A DNA stretch of 64,000 nucleotides from Novosphingobium sp. RL4 (GCF_035658495.1 NZ_CP141944.1:1080001-1144000); one strand, 5' to 3'. Shown: positions 1 to 9,263, counted from the stretch's first letter. The notes: generated by a model from the sequence alone, not told the origin. Made by a program: numbers and translations.

Positions 1-1916
1 GGACCGAGGATCGCTACGAGGCGCTTACCGCGTCGAGCCAGTGCCGGGAAGCGGAGATGAGCCTCCAGGCCGGGTTTGACGGCGAGGGGCGGCTGATCGC
101 CAGCCACGGCATCTATGATTGCAACAACGGCGCTTATCCTCAGGGGGCGGACAGCAATATCGCCGTCCATATGTTCGTCTGGGCGGCCTACAGGATGCCC
201 GCCTACGCTTTTGTCTCACGCGGGTGGTACAGCAATACCAACGGGCTGGCGGCTTATCGCGGGCCGTGGGCGATGGAATCGCTCATTCGTGAAACCTTGC
301 TGGACAAGGCGGCGAGGAAGCTCGGCATCGATCCGATCGAACTGCGCCGCCGCAATCTCGTCTATCTTTCCGATCAGCCGGCGGTGTCGAGCATGGGCAT
401 CCCGCTGGAGGATATCACGCCCGGCGAATGTCTGGAAAAGCTCGTTGCGCATTTCGACGTGGCCGCGTTCCGCCGCGAACAGGCGAAGGCGCGGGGGGAG
501 GGGCGCTATCTCGGCCTCGGCGTTGCCGCCTATATCGAGCCGACCGGCTCGGCGGGCAGTATGGTGACGATGACCGGGGAACTGGCGCAAGTGCGGATCG
601 AGCCGACCGGCAAGGTAGCCGCCCTGATGTCCACCCATTCCCAGGGCCACGGCACCGCCACGACCATGGCGCAATGCATCGCCGACCGGCTCGGCGTGGC
701 TTACGACGACGTGACCGTGTTCGAGGGGGACAGTTCGCGCGGCGGCTTCGGCCCCGGCGCGGCGGGTAGCCGTCAGGGGGTGATCGGTGGGGGCGCGGCG
801 ATCCGTGCATCGGAACTGCTGGCGGACAAGGTAAAGGTTCTGGCAGCCCACTTGTACAACGCCTCAATCGACACCGTGACCATCGAGGACGGCATGGTCC
901 ACATCGCCGGCGCCCCGGAAATGTCGCGATCGCTGGGTGAGATCGCGAACATCGCCTATGGCGAACCGCACCGTCTGCCACCCGGTTTCGAGGCCGGGCT
1001 GGAAGCGCAGTTCCGTTACCAGCCCCCGCCGATGACCTTCACCAGCGCGGCGCATGCCTGCGTGGTGGAAGTCGATGCGGAAACCGGCTTCGTGAAGATC
1101 TTGCGCTGGATATCGAGCGAGGATTGCGGGACCGTCATAAACCCCGGCGTCGTCGAGGGGCAGATATCCGGAGGGCTGGCGCAGGCGATCGGCATGGTCC
1201 TGCTGGAAGAGATGCCATACGATGCGCGCGGCAATCCCCAGGCGGCGACGTTCAAGGACTATCTCCTCCCGTCGATCAGCGACGTGCCGGTGTTCGAGTT
1301 CGTCCATGCCAATACCCCGTCGCAGACGATCGGCGGCATGCGCGGCGTAGGTGAAGGCGGTGCCATCATCGGCCCGCCGACGCTGGTGAACGCCATCGCC
1401 GATGCGCTCAGCCCCTTTGGCGAGATCGAGGACCTGGTGCTTCCGCTCACGCCTGCCCGCATCCTCGACGTGATCGAGCAACGCGATGTTTCAGGCGTGC
1501 GCAAAGATGGAGGGCAGTCGGGTATGGTGTCGGGAGAAGCCCCGGCGCCAGTGCCGGCGATGGAGCCCGTCATTCAGGCCGAGCCGGCCTCGGTTCCCGA
1601 ACCCGAGGCGCCGCCCGCCGGGCTCGACGGTGACTGGAACATGGTGCTCAAGACCCCGATGGGGCCTCAGGCGATGGTCGTCACCTTCCGTACCGAGGGC
1701 GCAGCCGTTTCGGGCCGCTTCACCAGCCCGGAAGGCACGCAGGACTTCGAGGGTGGCACCGTCGATGAAAACCGCGTTCGTTTCGACCTCAAGGTCGAGA
1801 AGCCGATGAAGATCACCCTGAAATACGACCTGACCGTGACCGGCAACACCATCGCAGGAAAGTGCAAGATGGGCATGTTCGGCTCGGCCAAGGTGACGGG
1901 CGAGCGGGCCGGCTGA
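1..1916 (+). CDS. Xanthine dehydrogenase-family molybdopterin-binding subunit (CoxL-like, form II), 5' end outside window
   Basis: Large, molybdenum-cofactor subunit of an aerobic hydroxylase that oxidises N-heterocycles, aldehydes or related compounds with water as oxygen source. The reading frame is open to the left edge, so the ATG at 57 is internal and the N-terminal part is missing. The active-site loop reads AYRGP (near 255-270) and not the AYxCSFR loop of true CO dehydrogenases, so this is a form II enzyme of unknown substrate. The expected catalytic glutamate lies in GVGEGG near 1350. After the conserved end (ARILDVIEQ, near 1475) there is a Pro/Ala/Glu-rich linker and a roughly 95-residue beta-rich domain starting at LDGDW (1621). 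The family normally lacks this tail. The partner FAD and [2Fe-2S] subunits are not in the window. Confidence 0.85.
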   Translation, partial: TEDRYEALTASSQCREAEMSLQAGFDGEGRLIASHGIYDCNNGAYPQGADSNIAVHMFVWAAYRMPAYAFVSRGWYSNTNGLAAYRGPWAMESLIRETLLDKAARKLGIDPIELRRRNLVYLSDQPAVSSMGIPLEDITPGECLEKLVAHFDVAAFRREQAKARGEGRYLGLGVAAYIEPTGSAGSMVTMTGELAQVRIEPTGKVAALMSTHSQGHGTATTMAQCIADRLGVAYDDVTVFEGDSSRGGFGPGAAGSRQGVIGGGAAIRASELLADKVKVLAAHLYNASIDTVTIEDGMVHIAGAPEMSRSLGEIANIAYGEPHRLPPGFEAGLEAQFRYQPPPMTFTSAAHACVVEVDAETGFVKILRWISSEDCGTVINPGVVEGQISGGLAQAIGMVLLEEMPYDARGNPQAATFKDYLLPSISDVPVFEFVHANTPSQTIGGMRGVGEGGAIIGPPTLVNAIADALSPFGEIEDLVLPLTPARILDVIEQRDVSGVRKDGGQSGMVSGEAPAPVPAMEPVIQAEPASVPEPEAPPAGLDGDWNMVLKTPMGPQAMVVTFRTEGAAVSGRFTSPEGTQDFEGGTVDENRVRFDLKVEKPMKITLKYDLTVTGNTIAGKCKMGMFGSAKVTGERAG

Positions 1917-2131
1917 AGCAGGCTCTTTCCGAGCTGGTGGGATTAACAACAGCATTGCGCCCAAGTCGGTCGCGCCAGGGCCGATTGAACCCGCCGGAGA
2001 GCCGACCGTCCGCTTCCCCGTGCAGGCATGATCGATGAGCAGCTGAGAAAGGTGATGAGCGGACCTTCCAACGTGGAGCGAGCTATGTCGGGACCGCTCG
2101 ATCAGGCTTCAGACCATCTCGGTATCGGCTC

Positions 2132-3010
2132 TCATTTCTTGACCACAGGCGTAATTTCCAGGCCATCCGGCTCGACGATATTCACTCCGGAGAAGACCAT
2201 CATCCCGCCGCGGAACTCGATCAGCCTGTAATCATTATAACGGCCCATATCGAATCCCCTCCACTTCAAAGACTTACCGACGAACGGTAGAAAGCCGTTG
2301 GTATCGACCTTCGCTTCATCGTTCCGAGGGAGAGGCTGCGAACGATCTAGCAGCATCACGTTGATGGCGGTGTCTAGCTCGCGAGTCAGCAAGTCCTTCA
2401 GACCGGCGCCGTCATTTTCGATCAAGCTCGCGAGCGGAAGCGGCTTACCTTCGCAGCAGAAATATTTGATCGTCTTGCCGGAGTCGCTGTCGGTCGCGAC
2501 CTTCGTTTTCAGCACGATATAGGGACGAACATCCTCGGTCTTTTTGACGAACGTAAGCACGACATACGGTGTCACCGTCATCGTGCTGCCGCCCGGCTGG
2601 GGTGCGAGCGTATAGGCAGTCCGGAATTTGTCGCTCGCCATGAGCGTGTTGGTCATCTCGATCGCCTTTGCCCGGACGTCAAAGCGCAGGTCATCCTCGA
2701 CATTGTGGACTTTGCCCGTGCCGCTCTCGGCGTTGATCGAACTTTGTACCAGCATGCCGACCGGGCCTAATAGCATCCCGATTGCGCCGCCACCCTGATG
2801 CCCCGAGATGACAACGTTGCTATCAGGGATGCGATGGACGCCCATGGGCAGATCGCTCATCCCGTTCGCGCCCTTTTCCGAAAAGACGACAGCCGTCGGC
2901 AGAGCCGATGCGGGAGCCGACGCTACCTCCGAGTTATCCTGCGCGGCGACCGCCTGCGGCGCCAATGCGAATGCACCCGCGAGCATCGCGAGAATGACTG
3001 TACGCTTCAT
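2132..3010 (-). CDS. Secreted hypothetical protein
   Basis: 292-residue protein of unknown function. The N-terminus is a clear signal peptide (MKRTVILAML, hydrophobic core, AVAAQD cleavage region), so it is exported. The mature part has no domain that I recognise. It contains a Gly-rich hydrophobic stretch near residues 70-85 (GGGAIGMLLGPVGMLVQSS) that could insert in a membrane, followed by a mixed alpha/beta region. The ATG at 3010 follows a good AGGGGGAA ribosome site. It stands alone, converges on the molybdenum hydroxylase gene and has a long upstream gap. Confidence 0.7.
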   Translation of the reverse strand: MKRTVILAMLAGAFALAPQAVAAQDNSEVASAPASALPTAVVFSEKGANGMSDLPMGVHRIPDSNVVISGHQGGGAIGMLLGPVGMLVQSSINAESGTGKVHNVEDDLRFDVRAKAIEMTNTLMASDKFRTAYTLAPQPGGSTMTVTPYVVLTFVKKTEDVRPYIVLKTKVATDSDSGKTIKYFCCEGKPLPLASLIENDGAGLKDLLTRELDTAINVMLLDRSQPLPRNDEAKVDTNGFLPFVGKSLKWRGFDMGRYNDYRLIEFRGGMMVFSGVNIVEPDGLEITPVVKK

Positions 3011-3328
3011 CTAATTCCCCCTAGACTTTGGATCGAGATGCCGCCCTCGGACTTGTTCTCGGCCACAGCATCAATTGCTAGTCCAAGGCCTCCGCCGAGA
3101 CAACCTCGCGAACGTTGAATTCCGAAGCGGTTTGCGCGTTACTGTATGAATTGGATGTTCTTTGCCGAGCGCTTCCTCAGATAACAAACGCTTCTGACAA
3201 CGATAATAATTTGGTGCAAATTGACCGATCGCGGATCCGTAGATGGAGCGCAGACTATCTTCATTCGGGAATGAGAATTTTCCCTCTGAGCGTCCTTAAT
3301 AGGGGAGAGCTACCATCTCCAAGCCGTC

Positions 3329-3354
3329 GTCCCGGACTTGATCGGGAACCGCTG
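3329..3354. repeat. REP-like palindrome, imperfect copy
   Basis: The core TCCCGGA-CTTGA-TCGGGA is followed by ACCGCTG. It aligns to the reverse complement of the perfect palindrome at 3426-3460, so the two copies form an inverted pair about 75 bp apart. Palindromes of the type TCCCGGAC-TTGAT-CCGGGA are common intergenic repeats in alphaproteobacteria. This copy has lost one base in its right arm. Confidence 0.6.
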
Positions 3355-3425
3355 GCAAAGCCGCGCGCGGATGCGTGAAAACGCCGCGTCGCAGCGACCG
3401 ATCGAAACCTATAGCCTAAAGACGC

Positions 3426-3460
3426 TTCAGCGGTCCCGGATGAAGTCCGGGACCGCTGAA
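3426..3460. repeat. REP-like perfect palindrome
   Basis: Perfect 15-bp inverted repeat: TTCAGCGGTCCCGGA (3426-3440), loop TGAAG, TCCGGGACCGCTGAA (3446-3460). There is no T-tract after it on either strand, so it is better read as a mobile intergenic palindrome than as a terminator. Confidence 0.75.
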
Positions 3461-3637
3461 CAGAATATGTCTGCTTGGGGGAGGAGGCCGTCAGACAGCT
3501 TTTCCTAATCGAAGTAAGGTAGTTGGTCAGCGGACGGGCAGCCATCTGCCCTTCCCCCAAAGATGAGCCGCCATTCCGCAACCGGCCCCCTCATGACGCC
3601 AAGGCTATCTTGCGCATGGCCTGCTTGTCCTTGCCGC

Positions 3638-4108
3638 CTAGCTGCTTGCATCCTTCACGGTTTCCATCGCCACATAAGTTGATGTGCTGGAAACGTGGGG
3701 CAGGTTCGACAGCTTTTCGCCCAGCACCTCGCGGTAGCGGCGGATGTCGGTGGTGCGGACTTTCAGCAGGTAGTCGAAATGGCTGGCGAGCATGTGGCAC
3801 TCCTCCACTTCGGGAATGCGGCGGACGGCGGCGTTGAATTCCTTCAGCGCCTGTTCGCGCGTATCCGACAGTTTCACTTCGGTGAAGGCCACGTGGTCGA
3901 ACCCGAGGGTGGCGGGATCGACGACCGCACGAAAGCCGCGGATCACGCCCGAATCGATCAGCCGCCGCATCCGCACCTGACAGGGCGTCTTTGACAGGCC
4001 CACCACCTGGGCGAGTTCGGTCACGCTCATGCGGCCATCTGCGCGCAGGGCGGCAATGATCTTGCGGTCAAGCTCATCCAGATTGACCTGTTTCTGGCTA
4101 TTTACCAT
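3638..4108 (-). CDS. putR: Lrp/AsnC-family regulator, probable proline-responsive putA regulator
   Basis: 156-residue regulator with an N-terminal winged helix-turn-helix (LDELDRKIIAALRADGR, then SVTELAQVVGLSKTPC at about 28-44) and a C-terminal ligand-binding RAM domain (about 75-150). It is divergent from putA and shares a roughly 100-bp promoter region with it. In alphaproteobacteria, PutR of this family activates putA in response to proline. This PutA lacks its own DNA-binding domain, which fits a separate regulator. The gene symbol rests on context and family, not on a direct comparison. Confidence 0.8.
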   Translation of the reverse strand: MVNSQKQVNLDELDRKIIAALRADGRMSVTELAQVVGLSKTPCQVRMRRLIDSGVIRGFRAVVDPATLGFDHVAFTEVKLSDTREQALKEFNAAVRRIPEVEECHMLASHFDYLLKVRTTDIRRYREVLGEKLSNLPHVSSTSTYVAMETVKDASS

Positions 4109-4206
4109 TCATTTGGCCTGCATGATGCCGAAATATAAGTTCATATGGTCCGATCTGTGCCTGTGAAAAGGCGGATTGCCAAGCGGTCTTGGGATATTGG
4201 CGATTC
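4109..4206. promoter_or_regulatory. putR-putA divergent promoter region
   Basis: This 98-bp gap separates the divergent regulator and putA starts and must hold both promoters and any Lrp-type operator. It is AT-richer than the flanking genes (for example 4128-4146, AAATATAAGTTCATATGG). I could not fix -35/-10 boxes with confidence. Confidence 0.5.
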
Positions 4207-7200
4207 ATGACCCACACGCCCCGCTTCGCCGCATTCGCCCCCGCCGTCAGCGAGCCCACCCCGCTGCGCCGTGCCATCACCGAGGCTTTCCGCCGTGACG
4301 AGGCCGCCTGCATGGCACCTCTGCTCGAAGCGGCGACCTTGCCCGATGCTCAGCGCCGGGACGTGCGTGAGACCGCGAGCGCGCTCGTCACCACGCTGCG
4401 CGCCAATCACAAGGGCACAGGCGTCGAAGGGCTGGTTCAGGAATACTCTCTCTCCAGCCAGGAAGGCGTCGCGCTCATGTGCCTCGCCGAAGCGCTGCTG
4501 CGCATTCCCGACAATGCGACCCGCGATGCGCTGATCCGCGACAAGATTTCCGATGGCGACTGGAGCGCGCATCTCGGCGGCGGCAAGTCGATGTTCGTCA
4601 ATGCCGCGACCTGGGGCCTGGTGGTGACCGGGAAGCTGGTGGGATCGGTCGACGACACGGGACTGGGCGCGGCGTTGACGCGCCTAGTCGCCCGGGCGGG
4701 CGAGCCGGTGATACGGCGCGGCGTCGATCTTGCGATGCGGCTGATGGGCGAGCAGTTCGTGACCGGCGAAACCATCGGCGAGGCCGTGAAGCGCGCCCGC
4801 GAACTGGAGGCCAAGGGCTTCCGCTACAGCTATGACATGCTGGGCGAAGCGGCCACCACCGCCGCCGATGCCGAACGCTACAACACCGATTACGTCAATG
4901 CGATCCACGCCATCGGCAAGGCCGGCGCGGGGCGGGGCATCTACGAAGGCCCGGGAATCTCGATCAAGCTCTCGGCCCTCCACCCGCGCTACAGCCGCGC
5001 GCAGGCCGGCAGGGTGATGGCCGAATTGCTGCCGCGCGTTAAGGCGCTGGCGGTGCTGGCCAAGGGCTACGACATCGGCCTCAACATCGATGCCGAGGAA
5101 GCCGACCGCCTCGAACTCTCGCTCGACCTGCTCGAAGCGCTGGCGCTCGATCCCGAACTCAAGGGCTGGGATGGCCTCGGTTTCGTGGTGCAGGCCTATG
5201 GCAAGCGCTGCCCCTTCGTGCTTGACTGGATCATCGATCTCGCCCGCCGTTCGGGCCGCCGCATGATGGTGCGGCTGGTCAAGGGCGCGTACTGGGATGC
5301 CGAGATCAAGCGCGCGCAAGTGGACGGGCTTGCCGACTTCCCGGTCTATACCCGCAAGGTCCATACCGACGTGTCGTATGTTGCCTGCGCGAAGAAGCTG
5401 TTGGCGGCGCCGGACGCCGTGTTCCCGCAGTTCGCCACGCACAATGCGCAGACGCTGGCGACGATCTACCATCTCGCCGGGCCGGACTTCGTGGTTGGCC
5501 GCTATGAGTTTCAATGCCTCCACGGGATGGGCGAGCCGCTCTATTCGCAGGTTGTCGGCAAGGACAATCTCGACCGTCCCTGCCGTATCTACGCCCCGGT
5601 GGGAACGCACGAGACGCTGCTGGCCTATCTCGTGCGCCGCCTGCTGGAGAACGGTGCAAACTCCTCGTTCGTGAACCGGATCGCCGATCCTGCCGTGCAG
5701 GTGGCGGACATGGTGGCCGATCCGGTGGACGTGGTTCGCGCCATGCCCGATCCCGGTGCCCGTCACGACCTGATCCCGCTTGCCGCGGATCTCTACCCCG
5801 GCCGCCGCAATTCGGACGGGATCGACATGGCCGACGAGACTGCGCTTGCCGCGCTTTCGGAAGACTTGCGGCGGTCCGCCGCGCGCGAATGGTTCGCCAT
5901 GCCCGCCAATGCACAGGGTGAGGCGCGTGCAGTTCTCAATCCGGCGGATCATGACGACGTGGTGGGCAAGGTGATCGAGGTCGCGCCGGAAGCGGCTGCG
6001 GTTGCGGTTGCGCGGGCCGCGATCAGCCGTTGGGGCGGTGTGCCCGTTGCCGAGCGTGCCGCCATGCTGGACGCTGCCGCCGATGCCATGCAGGAGCGGA
6101 TCGGCCTGCTCATGGGCCTGGTCATCCGCGAGGCCGGAAAGTCCGCCGCCAATGCCATCGCCGAAGTGCGCGAGGCGATCGACTTCCTGCGTTATTACGC
6201 GAAGCAGGCGCGCGAGACTTTCGGCGCCGAACAGGCACCGCTGGGCCCGGTGGTCTGCATCAGCCCCTGGAATTTCCCGCTCGCGATCTTTGCGGGGCAA
6301 GTGGCCGCCGCGCTCGTGGCGGGCAACCCGGTCCTGGCAAAGCCCGCCGAGGAAACCCCGCTGATCGCTGCCGAGGCCGTTCGCCTGCTGCACGAGGCGG
6401 GCGTTCCCAAGGACGCGCTTCAGCTGGTTCCGGGCGATGGCCGGGTCGGGGCGGCTCTGGTCGCGGCACCGCAAGTGGCTGCGGTGATGTTCACCGGTTC
6501 CACCGAAGTGGCGCGCCTGATCCAGAAGCAGCTTTCGGGCCGGGTTTCGGCAGACGGGCGCGCGGTTCCGTTTATCGCGGAAACGGGCGGCCAGAACGCG
6601 ATGATCGTCGATTCCTCCGCGCTTGCCGAGCAGGTCGTGGCCGACGTTATCGCCTCGGCCTTCGATTCCGCCGGGCAGCGTTGTTCGGCGCTGCGCGTCC
6701 TGTGCCTTCAGGAGGACGTGGCCGATCGCACGCTGACGATGCTCAAGGGCGCGCTTGCCGAACTGCGCGTGGGCAATACCCAGGAACTCGCGGTGGATAT
6801 CGGGCCGGTCATCACCGCCGAGGCCAAGGGCGCGATTGACGGCCATGTCGCGCGGATGAAGTCGCGCGGCTGCAAGGTGGAACAGGTGGCGATCCCGGCG
6901 GCATGTGATGCCGGCACGTTCGTTGCGCCGACCATCGTGGAGATCGCGAGCATCGCCCAGCTCGAACGCGAAGTGTTCGGCCCCGTGCTCCATGTCGTGC
7001 GCTTCAAGCGCGATGAACTGCCCAAACTGATCGCGGCCATCAACGACACCGGCTACGGTCTTACCTTCGGCCTGCACACCCGCCTCGATGCAACGGTGGA
7101 GCAGGTCACTTCCGCGATCCGCGCCGGCAACCTCTACGTCAACCGCAACACGATCGGTGCCATCGTCGGCGTCCAGCCGTTCGGCGGGCGCGGGCTTTCG

Positions 7201-7800
7201 GGCACGGGGCCGAAGGCGGGCGGACCGCTCTATCTCGGCCGCCTCGCCAAACAGGCTCCGCAAGTGCTGGATGCCCCCGCCCGCGCCGCTCCGCTGGTCG
7301 AGGCTTTCGCGACCTGGCTGAGCGGGCAGGGCGATGCGGCCTCGGCAGCAGCCGCGCGCGCGCTTGCGAGCGGTTCGGCACTGGGCCTCGAAGTCAGCCT
7401 TCCGGGGCCCGTGGGCGAAACCAATCTCTACGCCCTTCACCCGCGCGGCCGCGTGCTGCTGCGCCCGGCAACGCAAGAGGGTCTCTACGCGCAGATGGCG
7501 GCGGTGCTGGCCAGCGGCAATACGGCGACGGTTGTGGGCATGGCGCTTCCGGGCGGGCTGCCCGAGGCGGTCGCCGCCCGTTTCGCGCCGGATGCGGCCG
7601 AGCATTTCTCCGCCTGTCTCGTGGAAGGCGATGCCGAGGCGGTTCGCGCGGCCTGCGAGGCGGTTGCGGCGATGCCGGGGCCGATCGTTCCGGTCCATAC
7701 CTCGGCCGGGCCGAACCTCGTCTGGCTGCTGGAGGAGGTGTCTACCTCGATCAACACCACGGCAGCGGGCGGCAACGCCAGCCTGATGATGATCGGCTGA
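4207..7800 (+). CDS. putA: Bifunctional proline dehydrogenase / glutamate-semialdehyde dehydrogenase PutA
   Basis: Oxidises proline to glutamate in two steps: FAD-dependent proline dehydrogenase, then NAD-dependent oxidation of glutamate semialdehyde. The 1197 residues hold an alpha-helical N-terminal region, the PRODH barrel (about 180-480, with the conserved YLVRRLLENGANSSFVNR helix), an ALDH domain (about 555-1010) with E792 in ETGGQN and catalytic C826 in AGQRCSA, and a C-terminal ALDH-fold tail. The N-terminal ribbon-helix-helix repressor domain of trifunctional PutA is absent, so it is enzymatic only. I chose the ATG at 4207 because the in-frame upstream start at 4189 is TTG; neither has a strong ribosome site. 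It is followed by a strong terminator. Confidence 0.95.
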   Translation: MTHTPRFAAFAPAVSEPTPLRRAITEAFRRDEAACMAPLLEAATLPDAQRRDVRETASALVTTLRANHKGTGVEGLVQEYSLSSQEGVALMCLAEALLRIPDNATRDALIRDKISDGDWSAHLGGGKSMFVNAATWGLVVTGKLVGSVDDTGLGAALTRLVARAGEPVIRRGVDLAMRLMGEQFVTGETIGEAVKRARELEAKGFRYSYDMLGEAATTAADAERYNTDYVNAIHAIGKAGAGRGIYEGPGISIKLSALHPRYSRAQAGRVMAELLPRVKALAVLAKGYDIGLNIDAEEADRLELSLDLLEALALDPELKGWDGLGFVVQAYGKRCPFVLDWIIDLARRSGRRMMVRLVKGAYWDAEIKRAQVDGLADFPVYTRKVHTDVSYVACAKKLLAAPDAVFPQFATHNAQTLATIYHLAGPDFVVGRYEFQCLHGMGEPLYSQVVGKDNLDRPCRIYAPVGTHETLLAYLVRRLLENGANSSFVNRIADPAVQVADMVADPVDVVRAMPDPGARHDLIPLAADLYPGRRNSDGIDMADETALAALSEDLRRSAAREWFAMPANAQGEARAVLNPADHDDVVGKVIEVAPEAAAVAVARAAISRWGGVPVAERAAMLDAAADAMQERIGLLMGLVIREAGKSAANAIAEVREAIDFLRYYAKQARETFGAEQAPLGPVVCISPWNFPLAIFAGQVAAALVAGNPVLAKPAEETPLIAAEAVRLLHEAGVPKDALQLVPGDGRVGAALVAAPQVAAVMFTGSTEVARLIQKQLSGRVSADGRAVPFIAETGGQNAMIVDSSALAEQVVADVIASAFDSAGQRCSALRVLCLQEDVADRTLTMLKGALAELRVGNTQELAVDIGPVITAEAKGAIDGHVARMKSRGCKVEQVAIPAACDAGTFVAPTIVEIASIAQLEREVFGPVLHVVRFKRDELPKLIAAINDTGYGLTFGLHTRLDATVEQVTSAIRAGNLYVNRNTIGAIVGVQPFGGRGLSGTGPKAGGPLYLGRLAKQAPQVLDAPARAAPLVEAFATWLSGQGDAASAAAARALASGSALGLEVSLPGPVGETNLYALHPRGRVLLRPATQEGLYAQMAAVLASGNTATVVGMALPGGLPEAVAARFAPDAAEHFSACLVEGDAEAVRAACEAVAAMPGPIVPVHTSAGPNLVWLLEEVSTSINTTAAGGNASLMMIG

Positions 7801-7823
7801 CGTTCAGCCCCGGTCAGGATACG

Positions 7824-7860
7824 AAAAGGCCCGCGAGTGACGAACTCGCGGGCCTTTTTC
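7824..7860. terminator. Bidirectional rho-independent terminator
   Basis: Stem AAGGCCCGCGAGT (7826-7838) and ACTCGCGGGCCTT (7844-7856) around loop GACGA, with AAAA before it and TTTTT after it. It ends putA, and in the other direction it can end the convergent MFS gene. Confidence 0.92.
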
Positions 7861-7877
7861 TTGCGGCGTAGGGCCGG

Positions 7878-9092
7878 TCAGCCGCAGGCGGGAACGGCCT
7901 GGCCGCCGACTTCGCCCTCGCGCTTGTGCAAGGCCAGCGTGACGAGGAAGATCGCGAGACCGCCCAGCGACAGGCCCATGCCGATCCACCCGGTCGAGGT
8001 CAGGCCATAGCCCGCCGAGATCGCGAGGCCGCCGAGCCACGGGCCCAGCGCATTCGCCATGTTGAAGGCGCTGTGATGCGCTGCCGCTGCGAGCGCCTGC
8101 GCGTCTCCGGCAACGTCCATGAGGCGGGTCTGGAGGATCGTGCCGAGGCCGCCAGCGAAACCGATCATGACGACGACCACGCTGAGCGTCCAGACGTTGC
8201 CGGCGGCCATCGGGAACAGGGCGAGCGCGAATGCGCTGAACAGCAGGGCGCCGATGGCAGCCTTGTTCAGCGATCGGTCCGCGGCCCATGCCCAGAACAG
8301 GTTGCCCACCGTCATGCCCACGCCGAAGACCGCGAGCACCACAGGGACGAGGTGTTCGGACACCCTGGTCACTTCGATCATGGTCGAGGCGATGTAGGTG
8401 TAGACGGCGAAGAGGCCGCCGAAGCCGATGGCCCCGGTCAGCAGGGTCAGCAGGACTTGCGGGCGGCGCAGGGCGCCCAGTTCGCGCATCGGGCTGGCGC
8501 CTTCGGCCGCCTTCTGGTGCGGAGCATAGAGCGCGACGAGGGCCATGGTGATGATGGCCAGCACGGAGACGATGGCAAATCCGGTGCGCCAGCCGAACGC
8601 CTGTCCCAGCCAGTTCGCCAGCGGCACGCCGATGATCGTCGCCACGGTCAGGCCCGACATGACGAGCGCCACGGACTGCGCTCGCCTGTTCGCGGGCACC
8701 ATGGAGGCGGCCACCAGCGCGGCGATGCCGAAGTAGGCGCCATGCGGCAGGCCGCTGATGAAGCGGAACAGCAGGAGCAGGGGATATGTCGGCGCCATCG
8801 CGGAAAGCGCGTTGCCCACCGCGAAGAGAGCCATGAGCCCGATCAGCAGCGCCCGGCGCGGCAGCTTGGCCGCCAGTACGGCGATCACCGGCGCCCCGAC
8901 GACGACGCCCAGCGCGTAAGTGCTGATGGCATGGCCCGCCTCCGGCTCCGTCAGGCCGAGATCGCGCGCGAAATAGGGCACGAGGCTCATGGCCGCGAAT
9001 TCGGTGGTGCCGATGGCGAAGGCACCCATCGCCAGCGCCAGAATGACGAGCGCGGGGTGGGTGTGGCGGGGAGTATCGAGCTGATCGGTCAT
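7878..9092 (-). CDS. MFS transporter, AraJ/YdhP-like drug or sugar exporter
   Basis: About 404 residues with 12 predicted membrane helices. The first helix region carries GAFAIGTTEFAAMSLVPYFA, typical of the AraJ/YdhP/NepI group of exporters that work by proton antiport. The loop between helices 2 and 3 has the family pattern (KLPRRALLIG), and helix 4 is followed by the FISGLPHGAYFG motif of this subgroup. The substrate cannot be told from sequence. The ATG at 9092 is preferred; an in-frame ATG at 9116 would add MPPILQCN. No regulator lies next to it, but palindromes flank the start. Confidence 0.88.
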   Translation of the reverse strand: MTDQLDTPRHTHPALVILALAMGAFAIGTTEFAAMSLVPYFARDLGLTEPEAGHAISTYALGVVVGAPVIAVLAAKLPRRALLIGLMALFAVGNALSAMAPTYPLLLLFRFISGLPHGAYFGIAALVAASMVPANRRAQSVALVMSGLTVATIIGVPLANWLGQAFGWRTGFAIVSVLAIITMALVALYAPHQKAAEGASPMRELGALRRPQVLLTLLTGAIGFGGLFAVYTYIASTMIEVTRVSEHLVPVVLAVFGVGMTVGNLFWAWAADRSLNKAAIGALLFSAFALALFPMAAGNVWTLSVVVVMIGFAGGLGTILQTRLMDVAGDAQALAAAAHHSAFNMANALGPWLGGLAISAGYGLTSTGWIGMGLSLGGLAIFLVTLALHKREGEVGGQAVPACG

Positions 9093-9093
9093 G

Positions 9094-9104
9094 TTGCACT
9101 GCAA
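9094..9104. promoter_or_regulatory. Palindrome at the MFS start, operator candidate
   Basis: TTGCA-C-TGCAA sits 1-12 bases upstream of the MFS ATG at 9092 and is followed by ATATT. A related palindrome lies at 9160-9174. A repressor bound here would block expression. The cognate protein is not in the window. Confidence 0.4.
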
Positions 9105-9159
9105 TATTGGGGGCATCTGCGATCTAGTCCAGCGCTTGGCAATGCCAACCCGCCGGGCC

Positions 9160-9174
9160 GTGCAATATTTGCAC
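9160..9174. promoter_or_regulatory. Second palindrome upstream of the MFS gene
   Basis: GTGCAA-TAT-TTGCAC is a perfect 6-3-6 inverted repeat. It shares TGCAATATT with the site at 9100-9108, and another TTGCAA occurs at 9190. The repetition of one core suggests a real binding-site array about 60-70 bp from the gene. Confidence 0.45.
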
Positions 9175-9263
9175 GCCTTGTCGCGTTCGTTGCAATGTGT
9201 TGCCCTGATCGTCGCCGAAACCCCGGCGTGCGCCTGGCCGTCCCGGTCTTGCCGGAAAGGAGA

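Larger units (their letters stand above)
3011..3637. other. 627-bp intergenic region with two palindromic repeats
   Basis: No convincing gene. Frames here lack the GC codon bias of the neighbours. The stretch 3050-3300 is AT-richer than the surroundings and should carry the promoter of the leftward secreted-protein gene at its left end. Two REP-like palindromes (3329-3354 and 3426-3460) lie in its middle, between that gene and the 3' end of the leftward Lrp-type regulator gene. Confidence 0.6.

Noticed and set aside
1..1916. Reading the CoxL-like gene as a CO dehydrogenase
   Set aside because: The active-site loop is AYRGP, not AYxCSFR, which is needed for CO oxidation.
4684..7698. Roughly 1000-codon open frame antisense to putA
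   Set aside because: Shadow of GC-rich coding: the product is Arg/His/Gly-rich with no domain, while putA is fully conserved on the other strand.
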